The notes under the pieces were generated by a model. That model worked only from the letters and a program-made list of their open reading frames with translations, did no database searches and was not told the DNA's origin. The translations under genes were made by a program, and so were the position numbers. From the NCBI RefSeq assembly GCF_036588685.1, contig NC_086376.1, positions 11,299,911 to 11,363,910 of the forward strand: a stretch of DNA of 64,000 nucleotides. The letters run 5' to 3'. Positions 1-10,609 of the stretch are shown one piece after another (position 1 is the stretch's first letter; every line of letters starts with the position of its first letter). The DNA is from Mytilus trossulus (taxonomy: Eukaryota; Mollusca; Bivalvia; Mytilida; Mytilidae).

Positions 1-40
1 AATATTAAGCCAAATACAGCTAATGTAATCTTTTTCACAC
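1..40 (-). repeat. R1 dispersed repeat, fragment at window edge
   Basis: The segment reads gccaaatacagctaatgtaa, which is the inner part of R1 in reverse orientation (compare 6018-6040). The rest of the copy would lie outside the window. Confidence 0.45.
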
Positions 41-959
41 GTGTCTTAGTGACAAATATTTCGGAAATTGTGGTTTACGATGCAATTGAACTTTGTACTT
101 CATTTGACTCTTTTTTATTCCATCGTGTTTAATGAGTATTTTAACGATGAGCTTATTTATTTTGAAGTGGATCTTTATGCATAGGTCGTTTTGTTTTCTT
201 TCTGGAATTCTTAAAACATTTAGCCAAGAATTCACATGCGTATAACAAACATAGCTATCGGGAGAATCGCAGTTAACCAGCAAAACCGATATAGTACATG
301 TCCATTGTTGCAGTAATTTGTAATAAAAAAGAAAACCTAACAACTATAAACTAACAACCAACAACCCATTTGACTAAATACTAAACTTACCATACATTTG
401 ATATTTTCGTTATTAAAGACTTATTACATTAAGTTTTACATTTCAACTAAATAGATTTCACCTAATACCAAACAATTGAAATATATTCTTTTGTGATTCA
501 CAAATATTTCAATTAAAAAATATAAAAAAAACATAGATAAAGTGGTATAAATGTCAATGAAACAGCGATATGAACAAATTCAAAGACAAAACGAAGTACG
601 TTGAAGTTGCAAACAAATATTCATTCTTTACTGTCTTTTTAGTAAAATAAATATGATTTTGTGGGTTCATTCTCAAACTTTAAGACGGCATCCAATAATA
701 ACACACGCATGTAAAGATTTTAACCACATACATGAAAAAAGAGTAAAAGCATGTAAGACCGTACTTGAAACAATATCATAAATACCAGCTAAATAATTTA
801 GCCGAATTTACCTAAACGTAAACTTTACTTCGGCTCTTGCACATACATGGAGAACACATACTAACTTAGTATTGAATTATGGGAAATTACTTAATAAAAT
901 AAAAAAACCTATAAGGCCGAACTTATAAGACAGGCACAAATTTGCGCATGGCGAAACAA
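41..959. other. AT-rich intergenic DNA, nothing recognised
   Basis: No domain-bearing reading frame, RNA gene or clear repeat is visible. The 102-codon minus-strand frame here has no family resemblance and no splice context. Confidence 0.5.
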
Positions 960-1172
960 ATTGGACAAAAAATTAAAATATAACACAGATTTGAGACCTT
1001 ATCTTTTTCATAACGGACACATATTTGAGAATGACGTCGCGATTAAAAATCAGACACAGATTTGAGGCCGAATCATTTTTTTTAGGACATCGATTAGCGA
1101 TAGACGTCACGATGGGGCATAGATTTGAAAAACGGACACAGATTTGAGGTCGTACACAGATCTGAGATTTAC
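960..1172. repeat. Degenerate tandem repeat with CACAGATTTGAG unit
   Basis: The motif CACAGATTTGAG or a close variant recurs near 985, 1017, 1059, 1118, 1137 and 1156, often preceded by CGGA. Two GACGTC-containing segments lie between them (about 1033 and 1103). It looks like an eroded short tandem array; I know no family for it. Confidence 0.5.
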
Positions 1173-1639
1173 ATATAGTCAGAATGTTAACCCATAATTA
1201 ATAGCTCATCCATTAAGTTGATTAATATCTATTAAAAATTCGTTATAAGTGTATTACCTTAAAATCTTTAACCAATAACTTAATTTACATCTATTAAAAA
1301 TTCCTGTTGATTTTATTACTTCATTAAGATGACAAGGAAGTCAAGCCAGATATCAGATTTTCTTAAGGACAGCAACGAGTAAGATCATCAAAATAGTTTA
1401 ATCATTTATCATCTAAGCTGCTGAGAGACGATGTAGCTAAATTACATACAAGGCAAAGTTGATTTAGCATTTGAATCAAGTAGAGCTTAACTTGTTACAG
1501 GTCTTATACCTACTTGGCCTACAAATGTTTGGCATTTATCGTTCCTAAGGAAGGTAAAATCAAGAAAAGCGCTTCGAAAGCAAACAAATTGTTGTATTAC
1601 TTTCATCACTCGAAATGTTTTATATATCATATATCTCCT

Positions 1640-1795
1640 AATTTTAGGAACTTTGGTCTTCAATGCTCATCAACTTTGTACTTTATTTAGCTTTTTTTTA
1701 CTTTTTTGGAATCGAGCGTCACTGGCGAATCTTTTGAAGACGAACGCGCGTCTGGCGTAAACACCATATTTTAATCCTGGTTGTCTATTATAAGT
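1640..1795 (+). repeat. R1 dispersed repeat copy
   Basis: The copy carries the ordered R1 landmarks: 'ctttggtcttcaatgctcat', 'tcgagcgtcactgg', a core close to GACGAACGCGCGTCTGGCGT, then 'ttaatcctgg'. The distal 5' part is missing. Confidence 0.8.
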
Positions 1796-2149
1796 TTATT
1801 TATAATGTGTTTATACTACATGTATCTTGTTTCTGAGTTTATCAATGCGGACATGTCGCCTAATATGTTAAAGGGTTTCGTTAAAACTGTTCACAATGAC
1901 AGTCTTGACCTAGTAGAAAGAAATGAGTGTATGATCCATAATCAAAGCCTCACTGTGACTTAAACCAATTTAAAACACCGAACACAGTGCTGTCCATTTG
2001 CTTCTAGATATTTGCGAAGAACCTGTCAAGCCTTACTACGAGATATCATTTACCATATAACATTGACACAGTTGTTTATCAAACTGTATTTGGATGTAAA
2101 CGAATTTAGAGTATAGAGGTTTGAATCATGCGATAACTTTTTAAAATTT

Positions 2150-2375
2150 CGATTGGTTCGTTTAACAATATCCTGTACCAAATCAGGGAAATGGCAATTG
2201 CTATCTCATAGTTTGTTTCTGTGTGCGTCAAATTGTCGTTTATTTTTGTCACAGTCCAGTTTTTCTGTTGTTTCGTTGTTTTCCTCTTATAGTTGACACG
2301 TTTCCCTCAATTTTAAGTTGTTTTCTCTAAACCAATTTATGAATTTCGAACAGCGGTAAACTACTGTTACCCGTA
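2150..2375 (+). repeat. R2 dispersed repeat copy
   Basis: The order of landmarks, 'cctgtaccaaatcaggga', 'gttgacacgtttccctca', 'accaatttatgaatttcg', 'aacagcggtaaactactgtt', matches the copies at 46225-46490 and, inverted, at 6145-6420 and 6775-7035. Confidence 0.75.
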
Positions 2376-2894
2376 TTAAATATTAATTAATGAAATTTTC
2401 ATACAGTTATTCTAACCTATTTTTCATATTTTCACATCTTCTCTTCTTCGTCTATCTATGGTTTAAGTTAACTTTTGGAATAGTTTTTTTTTCCAAATAC
2501 GATTTATAATTATTAACCGGTTATCAATATTCAGTGTGTTTAGATATTCATTAATACAACCCCGGTAGACAAGAAATTAATTTCTAAAATAGAAATGCAC
2601 TATGTGTATTTGAGTGCTTCAAATATATCTTTTCAATATATCTGTGTTCAAATCATGTCAAATTGTCGGAGACACTTTTAGAATTTTCAAATTTCCGATT
2701 AATACGTAGGCTATCACCGATCGGACAGGATTATATGCATTCGCGTGTTGAAAATGACATCGAAATGAGCTATACATTGCGTAACATTAAACACAGTGAT
2801 AGATTAAATATTTAAAATCGACATTCCTGCACATTGTGACAGTCATCTGTTTGAATTCCGTAATATAGAAATAAGGAGATGTAGTATACATGGT

Positions 2895-3720
2895 ATGTCA
2901 TCGAGCAAGGGAACGTCACCATCTAAAAATTGATAATTAACGATAGGAAATGAGAAATCATCTCTTTTATCATAAATTTGAGTATTAAGCTTTCCGTTAA
3001 TGATATACTAGTAGATATAGAGATCAAAGAAAGGACAGCGGTCATTGTTAGTATTAGGTCTATTAAAGTAAGTTGAATAGGATAAATTTCTTTAGTATAC
3101 ACACTGAAATCTTTATTATTGAGAGCCAATATATCATCCACATATCTAAAGGTATTGTTAAATGTTTGTATCAAATGTTGTTTCGATGGGTCTTTGCTAA
3201 TTTTAGTCATAAATTGTGACTAATAATAATACAAAAACAGGTCCGCAATAAGTGATGCAGAGTAAGTCCCCATTGGAATTCCAATAACTTGACGATATAC
3301 TTAATCTCCAAAGCGAACATAAATGTTATCAAGTAAATATTAAAACGCATATATAGTGTCAAAGCATGTCTAATTGACATAGTTATTTTGTTTGTTGCTA
3401 CTAAAAAAAGACATTAAAGAATAAGAACATATTTATTCGCGTTCTGACTTTTTAAATGCCCAATTAATTAGGGATGTACATTTTTTCTTCATTAGAATAT
3501 GAGGCAAAGTGGTTTATAGGGTAGACAAATCAAAATTTTGAACAGATTCAAAATCATCAATATATGCATGCAACTTATCAAGTACCTCCACCGAGTTTTT
3601 GACTCTCCAAAAGTAATTAATGCCACTATTTTCAAAGGCCTTATTTGAACAAATTATTATCAGGTTTTTGATTGTACCAAGTGTACTAGTAAGTAGAATA
3701 GACAATTAAGTAGTGGAACA
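2895..3720 (-). pseudogene. Reverse-transcriptase relic 1 (retroelement, probably Penelope-like)
   Basis: Read on the minus strand in pieces, this segment holds successive conserved blocks of a reverse transcriptase that is abundant in marine invertebrates. FWRVKNSVEVLDKL comes first (3514-3705), then VYRQVIGIPMGTY at about 3260-3300, then the catalytic block NTFRYVDDILALNN (around 3110-3150), then the start of the post-catalytic region. The frame breaks several times: there is a stop (TAG) between the IPMGT block and the next conserved block, and a frameshift shortly after YVDD. The copy is therefore dead. The 3' part resembles 29860-30165, so the two are related copies. Assigning the family to Penelope-like elements is a judgement from memory of such sequences; other non-LTR classes are possible. 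Confidence 0.7.
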
Positions 3721-3984
3721 ACGGCTTGAATATGAAATAAATCTATATTTGTAAGGTGTTTTGTGTAAAATAGAAAATTTTTAACAACACCAAATGACGG
3801 AGAAATGAGCAAAGACTATACCGCGTAGTCAGCTATAAACGGCACAAATGTAGAACAACTGAAACGAAAACACCACGTCACAGAAATTCGTGTTCTGACA
3901 GTATGATGAGTACATTTTTCCTTTTTTCGCTCAGTTTTTTGTTTTTTACCTAAAGTTGTCTTTCCTTAATCGCGTTTTTAAACA

Positions 3985-4185
3985 TACGATTAAAACGATA
4001 CAACAGGTACATTTAAATCTGCCTCATATCTTGTTTTACACCTAGAAATTGAAAATGATATTCGGTTTTAAACAAAACTTTACGACAAAAAGATGATTTC
4101 TGCTTCCCAATTGTGAACTTTTCATTTCTATGAACCAACATACCAGCATACGCAGCATTTATATGAGGTATGGTTGTCCTTTATC
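3985..4185 (+). pseudogene. Reverse-transcriptase relic 2
   Basis: Plus-strand translation in two frames gives KSASYLVLHLEIEND followed, after a stop and frameshift, by QKDDFCFPIVNFSFL and TNIPAYAAFI. These are the blocks that follow the catalytic aspartates in the same RT family as relics 1, 3 and 4. It lies in opposite orientation to relic 1 and belongs to the SASYLDL-type branch, like relic 3. Only about 65 codons remain. Confidence 0.6.
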
Positions 4186-4199
4186 AAAAGAGTAAATTT

Positions 4200-4750
4200 T
4201 CGCCTTTTTAACAAACTTAACGTCAAATACGCCTCAATTGTTTCTTTGTCATCAGTAAAACGTCAATCGGCCTTTTTTGTAATTGTTCGCGTCAAATGGG
4301 CCTATCTTGTTTATTGTCATCTCTCAAATCATCTTAATTTGTGGCTACCATTAACGTTACCAAATTGAGCAAAATATTTATCGCTACCGTTATTTTTACC
4401 ATAATTCGTCATTTTGGATTCACTTTTACTAACCTTATATATCTTTCATTTGATTCGATATTTCAGGGGGTTGTATTTCCTATTATGAATAATCAGATAG
4501 GGTGTTGCTACTCACACGGAAGATGTTACACCAAAAGTTTCAAGTTGTGAAGTTGAAATCATTCCATCGTAGTTTTAAGGATGCGTTTCGGGAGGTGTTA
4601 CCTTCTTGTAGGAATTAAACCAGGATCTCTGATACAATACACGAAATATTTATTTTTAGTGTGCATAAATGATCATCTACTCATCTGTTCAGTTTAATAA
4701 CAGAATGATAATCCATTTTATGTTCTACCTCGCTTTGCTCGTCCGAACAT
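4200..4750. other. Intergenic DNA, nothing recognised
   Basis: Two short plus-strand frames exist but show no domain or splice context. No repeat family from elsewhere in the window is obvious. Confidence 0.4.
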
Positions 4751-4751
4751 A

Positions 4752-5202
4752 AACTAGAATCATATTCAAAACAGTGTGGTCCTGGCCATTGATTGACGAC
4801 CTAAATTATCCCATTGACTGGGACAGATTAGGTGAACGTTTGTCGGTAACAATCACTGCTCACTATGTACTTTTTAAAGACACTGAATCTGTGGGGTCAC
4901 CAAAGGTTCTCAACACCTAAATAAAGCAATTCGAAAAACGAATCCGGAATAATACGATGTGTTGATTTATATAAATAATATAAATCAAAACATAAAGGTT
5001 ATTCCTGAATAATTTTTCGAATTATTTTATCATTAAAGGCGTTAAGAACCTTTGGTGACCCCACAGTTTAAATTCTATGATAAGTAACAAGTGAGCAATG
5101 GTCGTTACAGACAAACGTTCACCTAATCTGTCACAGTCAATGTGATAATTTCGGTCGTCAATCAGTGGCCAGGACCACACTGTTTTGAATATGATTCTAT
5201 TT
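4752..5202. repeat. Foldback element: 450-bp near-continuous palindrome
   Basis: The left arm starts tagaatcatattcaaaacag and continues with 'tgtggtcctggcca', 'aggtgaacgtttgtc' and 'gtggggtcaccaaaggttct'. The right arm carries the reverse complements in reverse order: 'agaacctttggtgacccc', 'gacaaacgttcacct', 'tggccaggaccaca', ending in ctgttttgaatatgattcta. The centre near 4970-4980 (gatttatata...tatataaatc) is also palindromic, so the two arms meet almost without a loop. No coding frame spans it. This fits a foldback or palindromic MITE, or a local inverted duplication. Transcription would give a long hairpin RNA. Confidence 0.85.
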
Positions 5203-5861
5203 CTTATTCTATATAAAGAAACAAAAAGACTAATATGGCAGAAAATACACACCAAACAGTTTAATATATCATTTAAAAATACATGTATACCGTGCAATTG
5301 AATATTAAAGTCCATACATCATGCGCCGTTATATTATCTATATAACCATCTCAACTGTTCTACTATTATTTACAAAAAGAAAATACAAAGAATTAGGATT
5401 TATACAAAGCATAATATTTCAATCTAAATGTAATAAAGTTGTCGAACAAGTTTGGTGTGTGAATTCTTGATGAAATGAAGAAGGCGCGTAAAACAGTATA
5501 TAAAGTCCGAAAACCGAATTTCTCAGTATTGCGCAACAGAAATAGAATCTCAAAACGAAAAGAAATACAATTTATAGCATGCAATCACTGTAAATAAATG
5601 TATGTATATTTCTGTCTGTGTGTAGTGTCAACTGCAAATTATACCTTGTCCCTCGGATTTCTTATGACTTAGAAATACCAGGCCTTAGAATATGTATAAA
5701 GTGCCTAGAAAATCAACTTAACGATGTTAGAGTATATTTGATAAGAAACTTCCTCCGAGGCGCCGGGAGGGGGGAAGTTACGAATCAAAAATATGGCACT
5801 GGAAACTATATACTTCTTTGCAAATGTATAGTTGATATACATATCACAAATTGTATAGTTT

Positions 5862-6090
5862 CTATAGTTATCAAAGGTACCAGGATTATGATTTAATACG
5901 CCAGACGCGCGTTTCGTCTACATAAGACTCATCAGTGACGCTCAGATCAAAATAGTTGTAAAGCCAAACAAATACAAAGTTGAAGAGCCTTGAGGACCCA
6001 AAATTCCAAAAAGGTTGTGCCAAATACGGCTAAGGTAATCTATTCCTGGGATAAGAAAATCCTTAGTTTTTCGAAAAATGCAAACCACTT
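5862..6090 (-). repeat. R1 dispersed repeat, near full length
   Basis: Starting at tatcaaaggtaccaggatta, the copy runs through cgccagacgcgcgtttcgtc, 'actcatcagtgacgctc', 'gttgtgccaaatacggcta' and 'tggg ataagaaaatccttag'. It is one of the best-preserved copies and useful as a reference. Confidence 0.9.
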
Positions 6091-6144
6091 AAAAGATGTT
6101 GATATTATATTGAATTTAATGCAACTGTCATACAAGTGAGATGT

Positions 6145-6420
6145 TTAGCTAGCTGTCAGTAATGGTAACAGTAATGTACCCTTTTCGAAAGTCATAAATC
6201 GATTAAGAGAAAACAATTCCGGGTTACAAACTAAAACTAAGGGAAACACATCAACTATAAGATGAAAACAACGTAAAAACAGAAACACTACAATGCAACA
6301 AAAAAGCAAACGACAATGCAACACACACAGAAACGAACTATAAGATAACAATTGCCATGGTCCTGACTTGGTAAAGGACATTTTTATAAAACATGGTGGC
6401 TCGAAACTGGTTATAGCAAT
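6145..6420 (-). repeat. R2 dispersed repeat copy
   Basis: It is the inverse of the 2150 copy: 'agtcataaatcgattaag', 'ccgggttacaaactaaaac', 'gaacacatc'-like block, 'acagaaacgaactataag', 'cctgacttggtaaagg'. It lies directly after an R1 copy in the same orientation. Confidence 0.8.
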
Positions 6421-6774
6421 GCGATTTCACACTCTGCAAAACAGTCATATTCAACGTAATTGGTAAACCACAATCTAGGACGTGGTAAAAATTTCCTTGA
6501 TTAGTTTAGACACGTACACATCTTATGGATCAACCAAAATTAACGAAGTGCCATTTTTAAGCTTTCGTCCTCATAACTTTGTAAGAACACACTCATGTAT
6601 ATGAAATCCGTAGAGTGTTTAAAAAAAAATGGGACGAAAGATACCAAAAGGACATTCAAACTCATAAATCTAAAATAAACTGTTAACATGCACGAACAAC
6701 TAAGATATGTAAACACCGTACAATGTAAATCTAGGTTAAATTCACCTTTTCTTCATCAGAAAATGTCTGTATCA

Positions 6775-7035
6775 AGTCAGGAATATATAAAGGCAACAGT
6801 AGTATACCGCTGTTCGAAATTCATAAATCGATTGAAAAAAAAATCCGGGTTACAAACTAAAACTGAGGGGAACACATCGAATATAAGAGGAGAACTACGG
6901 CAACAGAAACACAACACTTTAACGTAACACGCACAGAAACGAACTATAAAATAACAACGACAGTTTCCCTGACTTGGTACAGGTTATTTTAAGAAGAAAA
7001 AAATGGTAGGTTGAACATGGTTTTGAGGCTAGCAC
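6775..7035 (-). repeat. R2 dispersed repeat copy
   Basis: A second R2 copy within 600 bp, same orientation as the previous one. It shows 'ccgctgttcgaaattcat', 'ccgggttacaaactaaaac', 'ctgaggggaacacatcg' and 'ccctgacttggtacagg'. Confidence 0.8.
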
Positions 7036-7149
7036 TACCTCCCGCTGTTCTGGCAATGTTAAATTTAACATTTAAATGACAGCATAGCATGACAGGACTA
7101 CAATTCAAATAAATTGGAGAACATATAGGACAGAGAAACACACAAATAA

Positions 7150-7240
7150 TAGCTATCAAAAGTACTAGGTTTATAATTTAATACGCTAGACGCGCATTCC
7201 GTCCATACAAGACTAACCAGTGACGGTCAGATTAAAAGAG
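7150..7240 (-). repeat. R1 dispersed repeat, partial
   Basis: The copy keeps the core region (acgctagacgcgcattccgt, 'accagtgacggtcag') but stops just after it. It is followed at once by an R4 fragment (7245-7335, 'tcgtttgatgtgtttgagctt'). Confidence 0.7.
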
Positions 7241-7244
7241 ACAA

Positions 7245-7335
7245 TTGTGATCTATTCGTTTGATGTGTTTGAGCTTGTGATTTTGTCAAAGAATTATCCT
7301 CGGAGCTCGGTATTTTTGTTATTCTACTTTTCAAT
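7245..7335 (+). repeat. R4 dispersed repeat, partial
   Basis: The block 'ttcgtttgatgtgtttgagc' followed by 'gtatttttgttattctact' matches the fuller R4 copies at 35393, 37705 and 49630. Confidence 0.65.
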
Positions 7336-7404
7336 AGATGAATAAATATAATCTTTATGTTATGAATGTATAAACTATATGTATTACAACAGATATACAG
7401 ATGT

Positions 7405-7518
7405 ACAGTTTATATTCAACTCTACAGAAGTAAAGTGTATATTCAACTCTACAAATGTAAAGTTTATATTCAACTCTACAGAAGTAAAGTTTATATTCAA
7501 CTATACAGAAGTACAAGC
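7405..7518. repeat. 27-bp minisatellite, about four copies
   Basis: The unit tatattcaactctacagaag plus 'taaagtt' starts at 7411, 7438, 7465 and 7492, a strict 27-bp period with a few substitutions. The reverse strand reads as a nine-residue repeat (KLYFCRVEY), but only because 27 is divisible by three; there is no sign that it is a gene. Confidence 0.9.
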
Positions 7519-7524
7519 TATATA

Positions 7525-7590
7525 ATTTAAAAATGATGGTCGGGTTGTTGTCTCTTTGGCACATTCCCCATTTCCATTCTCAATTTTATT
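7525..7590 (-). repeat. R3 terminal fragment
   Basis: This is the inverse of the segment at 28810-28860 ('aatggaaatggggaatgt', 'caaagagacaacaacccgac'), the extreme end of the R3 tail. Confidence 0.7.
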
Positions 7591-7870
7591 GTAATAGATG
7601 TGCTGTTAATATTTCGATCGACAAATGTACAGATTATATTTAGAGATGTACATTTAATTAGCAGTTTGAAAGATTTGCATTTCATATATACTATTCTCTA
7701 ATTCTTCGTCAATTTATCCATTTCTGACCCATTGTATAAAAAAATTAATTAACGTGTGGTTCGTTTGATCTCAGTACTTCATTGGTTAAAATCCGATTAT
7801 GACGTCGAATTTTCTTGCTTTCCTCTGAATTTCATATTGTGACGGCATGAAAAAAGGCGACCATGCCTGA

Positions 7871-7878
7871 TGACGTCA
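7871..7878. promoter_or_regulatory. Perfect CRE-type palindrome TGACGTCA
   Basis: The 8-bp palindrome bound by CREB/ATF factors occurs here. No gene start is recognised nearby, so a regulatory role is unproven. Confidence 0.25.
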
Positions 7879-7981
7879 CATAGAAAGAACACATCTTTTT
7901 GCAGATCATTCGAAAAGAAAGAACAAGTTTGCCTGCATAATGTAAGAAAATCATTTGAGAAACAGCTTCCACCACCAAATC

Positions 7982-8108
7982 TCGTGTAATACGATATTTA
8001 TCCACTCTCGACAGTTAAATTTTAAATGTTTAAAACGCTTGGGCAAGCCTCGCGTTTTAATTTAAAAGTTTCACTGTCTCGAGTGGATAAATATCGTATT
8101 TCACTCGA
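7982..8108. repeat. Hairpin (foldback) element of about 127 bp
   Basis: The left arm carries 'tacgatatttatccactc' then 'tcgacag'; the right arm carries 'ctgtctcgagtggataaata' then 'tcgta'. Inner parts also pair (ttaaaacgc against gcgttttaa), leaving a loop around 'ttgggcaagcct'. The whole unit can fold into one long hairpin, as expected of a small palindromic MITE. Confidence 0.85.
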
Positions 8109-8436
8109 TGCAGTGGTAGAATCTATATTTACAGATGCACAGTTTTAAAGATGAACATTAAGATCTATGATGAGTTTACTTGGCATCATCTAGAAAAGAG
8201 TTCCACTAAAACTAGACACAGAAGCAGTCTAAATCTTGTAGAATGATTTAAGTGTTTACTCCATGTAAATGTTTAATTGTTAATTTGAAATGAAAAACAG
8301 CTATAACAGCCTTGTCCCTATTCTTATAGTTTTGCAAAAGACCACTTGTCTTAAATTACAGTTACTTCGTTTAATATCAAATGTTTAGGTTGTAGACAAA
8401 AGTTGTTACTCCTGTTTTTAGGTTGTAATTTTTTTA

Positions 8437-8457
8437 GGGGGGGTTAGGGGGGGGGGG
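8437..8457 (+). repeat. Poly-G tract, possible G-quadruplex
   Basis: Seven G, then TTA, then eleven G in an otherwise AT-rich setting. Such runs can supply four tracts of three G. No gene is adjacent. Confidence 0.5.
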
Positions 8458-8589
8458 CTTATAATTTTGAGAATTGAGGTTTCAACCCAAGAAAGATTGT
8501 TTTAGTATATTTACTATTTTTTCTATTTAAATATTTTGGTCAAACATAGTAACTGATCGACAAACTGAACAAACCAAGGTAAAAAAAAC

Positions 8590-8695
8590 CATGAAGGCTG
8601 TACCATGACCTATGATGGTTTACTTTTTTAAATTGTTATTTTGATGGAGAGTTGTCTCATTGACACTCACACCACATCTTCATTTATCTATATCA
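8590..8695 (+). repeat. R6 dispersed repeat, 3' part
   Basis: The blocks 'gacctatgatggtttact' and 'gatggagagttgtctcattg', then 'cactcacaccacatcttc', match the terminal part of the fuller copy at 51030-51320. Confidence 0.75.
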
Positions 8696-8699
8696 ATTA

Positions 8700-9190
8700 A
8701 TCAAATACTAATTTGAAACATTTAATAAGAGACTAACCATCACATTAATTACCCGACAATTACATGCAATTGCATTGACAATTTCGTTGCATAACACTAT
8801 GAAATGCAATGATATGGTTAAAATTGTTGTAATCAAAAATAAATTTCATTCGCATTAATTCTTCAATAAATATCTTTAGGAAATTATTGGACCATATGAA
8901 ATGAATATCACAGACGTGATCAATTTACAACATAACAAGTCAACAGTGTACATAAATATGTAGACAATACTAACAAAATAAGAATTGGCACATATCTGTA
9001 ATAAATAACTCTGATGTTTTGCCTTATTTACAATCATGTCTAATAACCTTGAAGAAGATTTCAATCTTCAAATACAATTTGCATTAAACCCCTGCTGTCA
9101 AAAATCCATGAATGTACAAAATCCTCATAGCCATTAAAATGGAAAAGAAAATACGGATCATTATATCCTAAACATTTGGAACAGGCAATA
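8700..9190. other. AT-rich DNA, nothing recognised
   Basis: No coding, RNA or repeat signal was identified between the R6 fragment and the minisatellite. Confidence 0.4.
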
Positions 9191-9194
9191 ATGA

Positions 9195-10605
9195 AACGAT
9201 CGAAAGGACGAAAAGATTCGAGCGAACCGAAGAAGACGAAATGATACAATGATACAATCAAAAAGAGGTTACCTAGATGATGGAACGATACACGTTATTA
9301 GAAGTAGAGGGTATATTATAGAACGATACAAGCCAAAAGAAGAAAACGAGTAGATGAAACGGTACACGCCAACAGAAGAAGAATAGAGTATAGAACAATA
9401 CTAGCCAACAGAAAATGACGAGAAGATGTAACGAAACCCGCTAACAGAAGAAGAGGAGATGATAAAACGATACATGCTAACAGAAGAAGACCAGAGGAAA
9501 GAACGTTACAAGCCAACAGAAAAAGACGAGAAGATTGAACAATACAAGTCAACAGAAGAAGAGGAGAAGATGGAACGATACACGCTAACAGAAGAAGAGA
9601 AGATTATAAAGCGATACATAATAACAATAGAAGACCAGAGGAAAGAACGAAACAAACCAACAGAAGAAGAGGAGAGTATAGAACGATACAAGCTAACAGA
9701 AGAAGACCAGAGGAAAAAGGAAAAAAACGATACAAGACAACAGAAGAAGACGAGAGTATAGAACGATACAAGCCAACAGAAGAAGACCAGAGGAAAGAAC
9801 GAGACAAGCCAACAGAAGAAGACGAGAGTATAAAACGATACAAGCCAACAGAAGAAGACCAGAGTATAGAACGATACAAGCCAACAGAAGAAGACCAGAG
9901 GAAAGAACGATACAAGCCGACATAAGAAGACGAGAGTAAAGAACGATACAAGCCAACAGATAAAGACCAGAGGAAAGAACTATACAAGCCAACAGAAAAA
10001 GACCAGAGCAAAAAACGATACAAGCCGACAGAAGAAGACGAGAGTATAGAACGATACAAAAAACGATACAAGCCGACAGAAGAAGACGAGAGTATAGAAC
10101 GATACAAGCCAACAGAAAAAGACCAGAGGAAAGAACGACACAAGCCAACATAAAAAGACCAGAGGAAAGAACGATACAAGCCGACATAAGAAGACGAGAG
10201 TAAAGAACGATACAAGCCAACAGAAAAAGACCAGAGCAAATAACGATACAAGCCGACAGAAGAAGACGAGAGTATAGAACGATACAAAAAACGATACAAG
10301 CCGACAGAAGAAGACGAGAGTATAGAACGATACAAGCCAACAGAAAAAGACCAGAGGAAAGAACGATACAAGCCAACAGAAAAAGACCAGAGGAAAGAAC
10401 GATACAAGCCAACAGAAGAAGACAATATGTTAGAACTATACAAGCCGACAGAAGGAAACGATATGATGAAACAATACAAGACATCAGAAGAAGACAGATG
10501 GATAGAACGATACGGGCCAACTGAAGAAGACGAGATGTTAGAACCATACAAACTAACAGAAGAAGACAAGATAGAAGAACGCTTCAAGCTAACAGAATAA
10601 GACGA
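9195..10605. repeat. 36-bp minisatellite, open in several frames
   Basis: About 1.4 kb of a 36-bp unit of the type GAACGATACAAGCCAACAGA + AGAAGACGAGAGTATA. The left edge (9195-9460) is degenerate and the interior is well ordered. Some units are shortened (a 'gatacaaaaaacgatacaag' variant occurs at 10040 and 10284). Because the unit is a multiple of three, frames stay open: on the plus strand the unit reads ERYKPTEEDQRK or ERYKPTEEDESI (uninterrupted 9459-9761, later broken by GAA/AAA-to-TAA changes and a frameshift near 9720). On the minus strand two frames run 363 and 284 codons, reading SVGLYRSILSSS and LLLACIVLSSG. No start context, splice site or domain picks out one as real. It may be a pure minisatellite or the relic of a charged-repeat protein. 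Confidence 0.9.
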
Positions 10606-10609
10606 GATA

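Noticed and set aside
6145-6927. Short frames of 78-79 codons in this interval
   Set aside because: They coincide with the two R2 repeat copies and recur with the repeat, not as independent genes.
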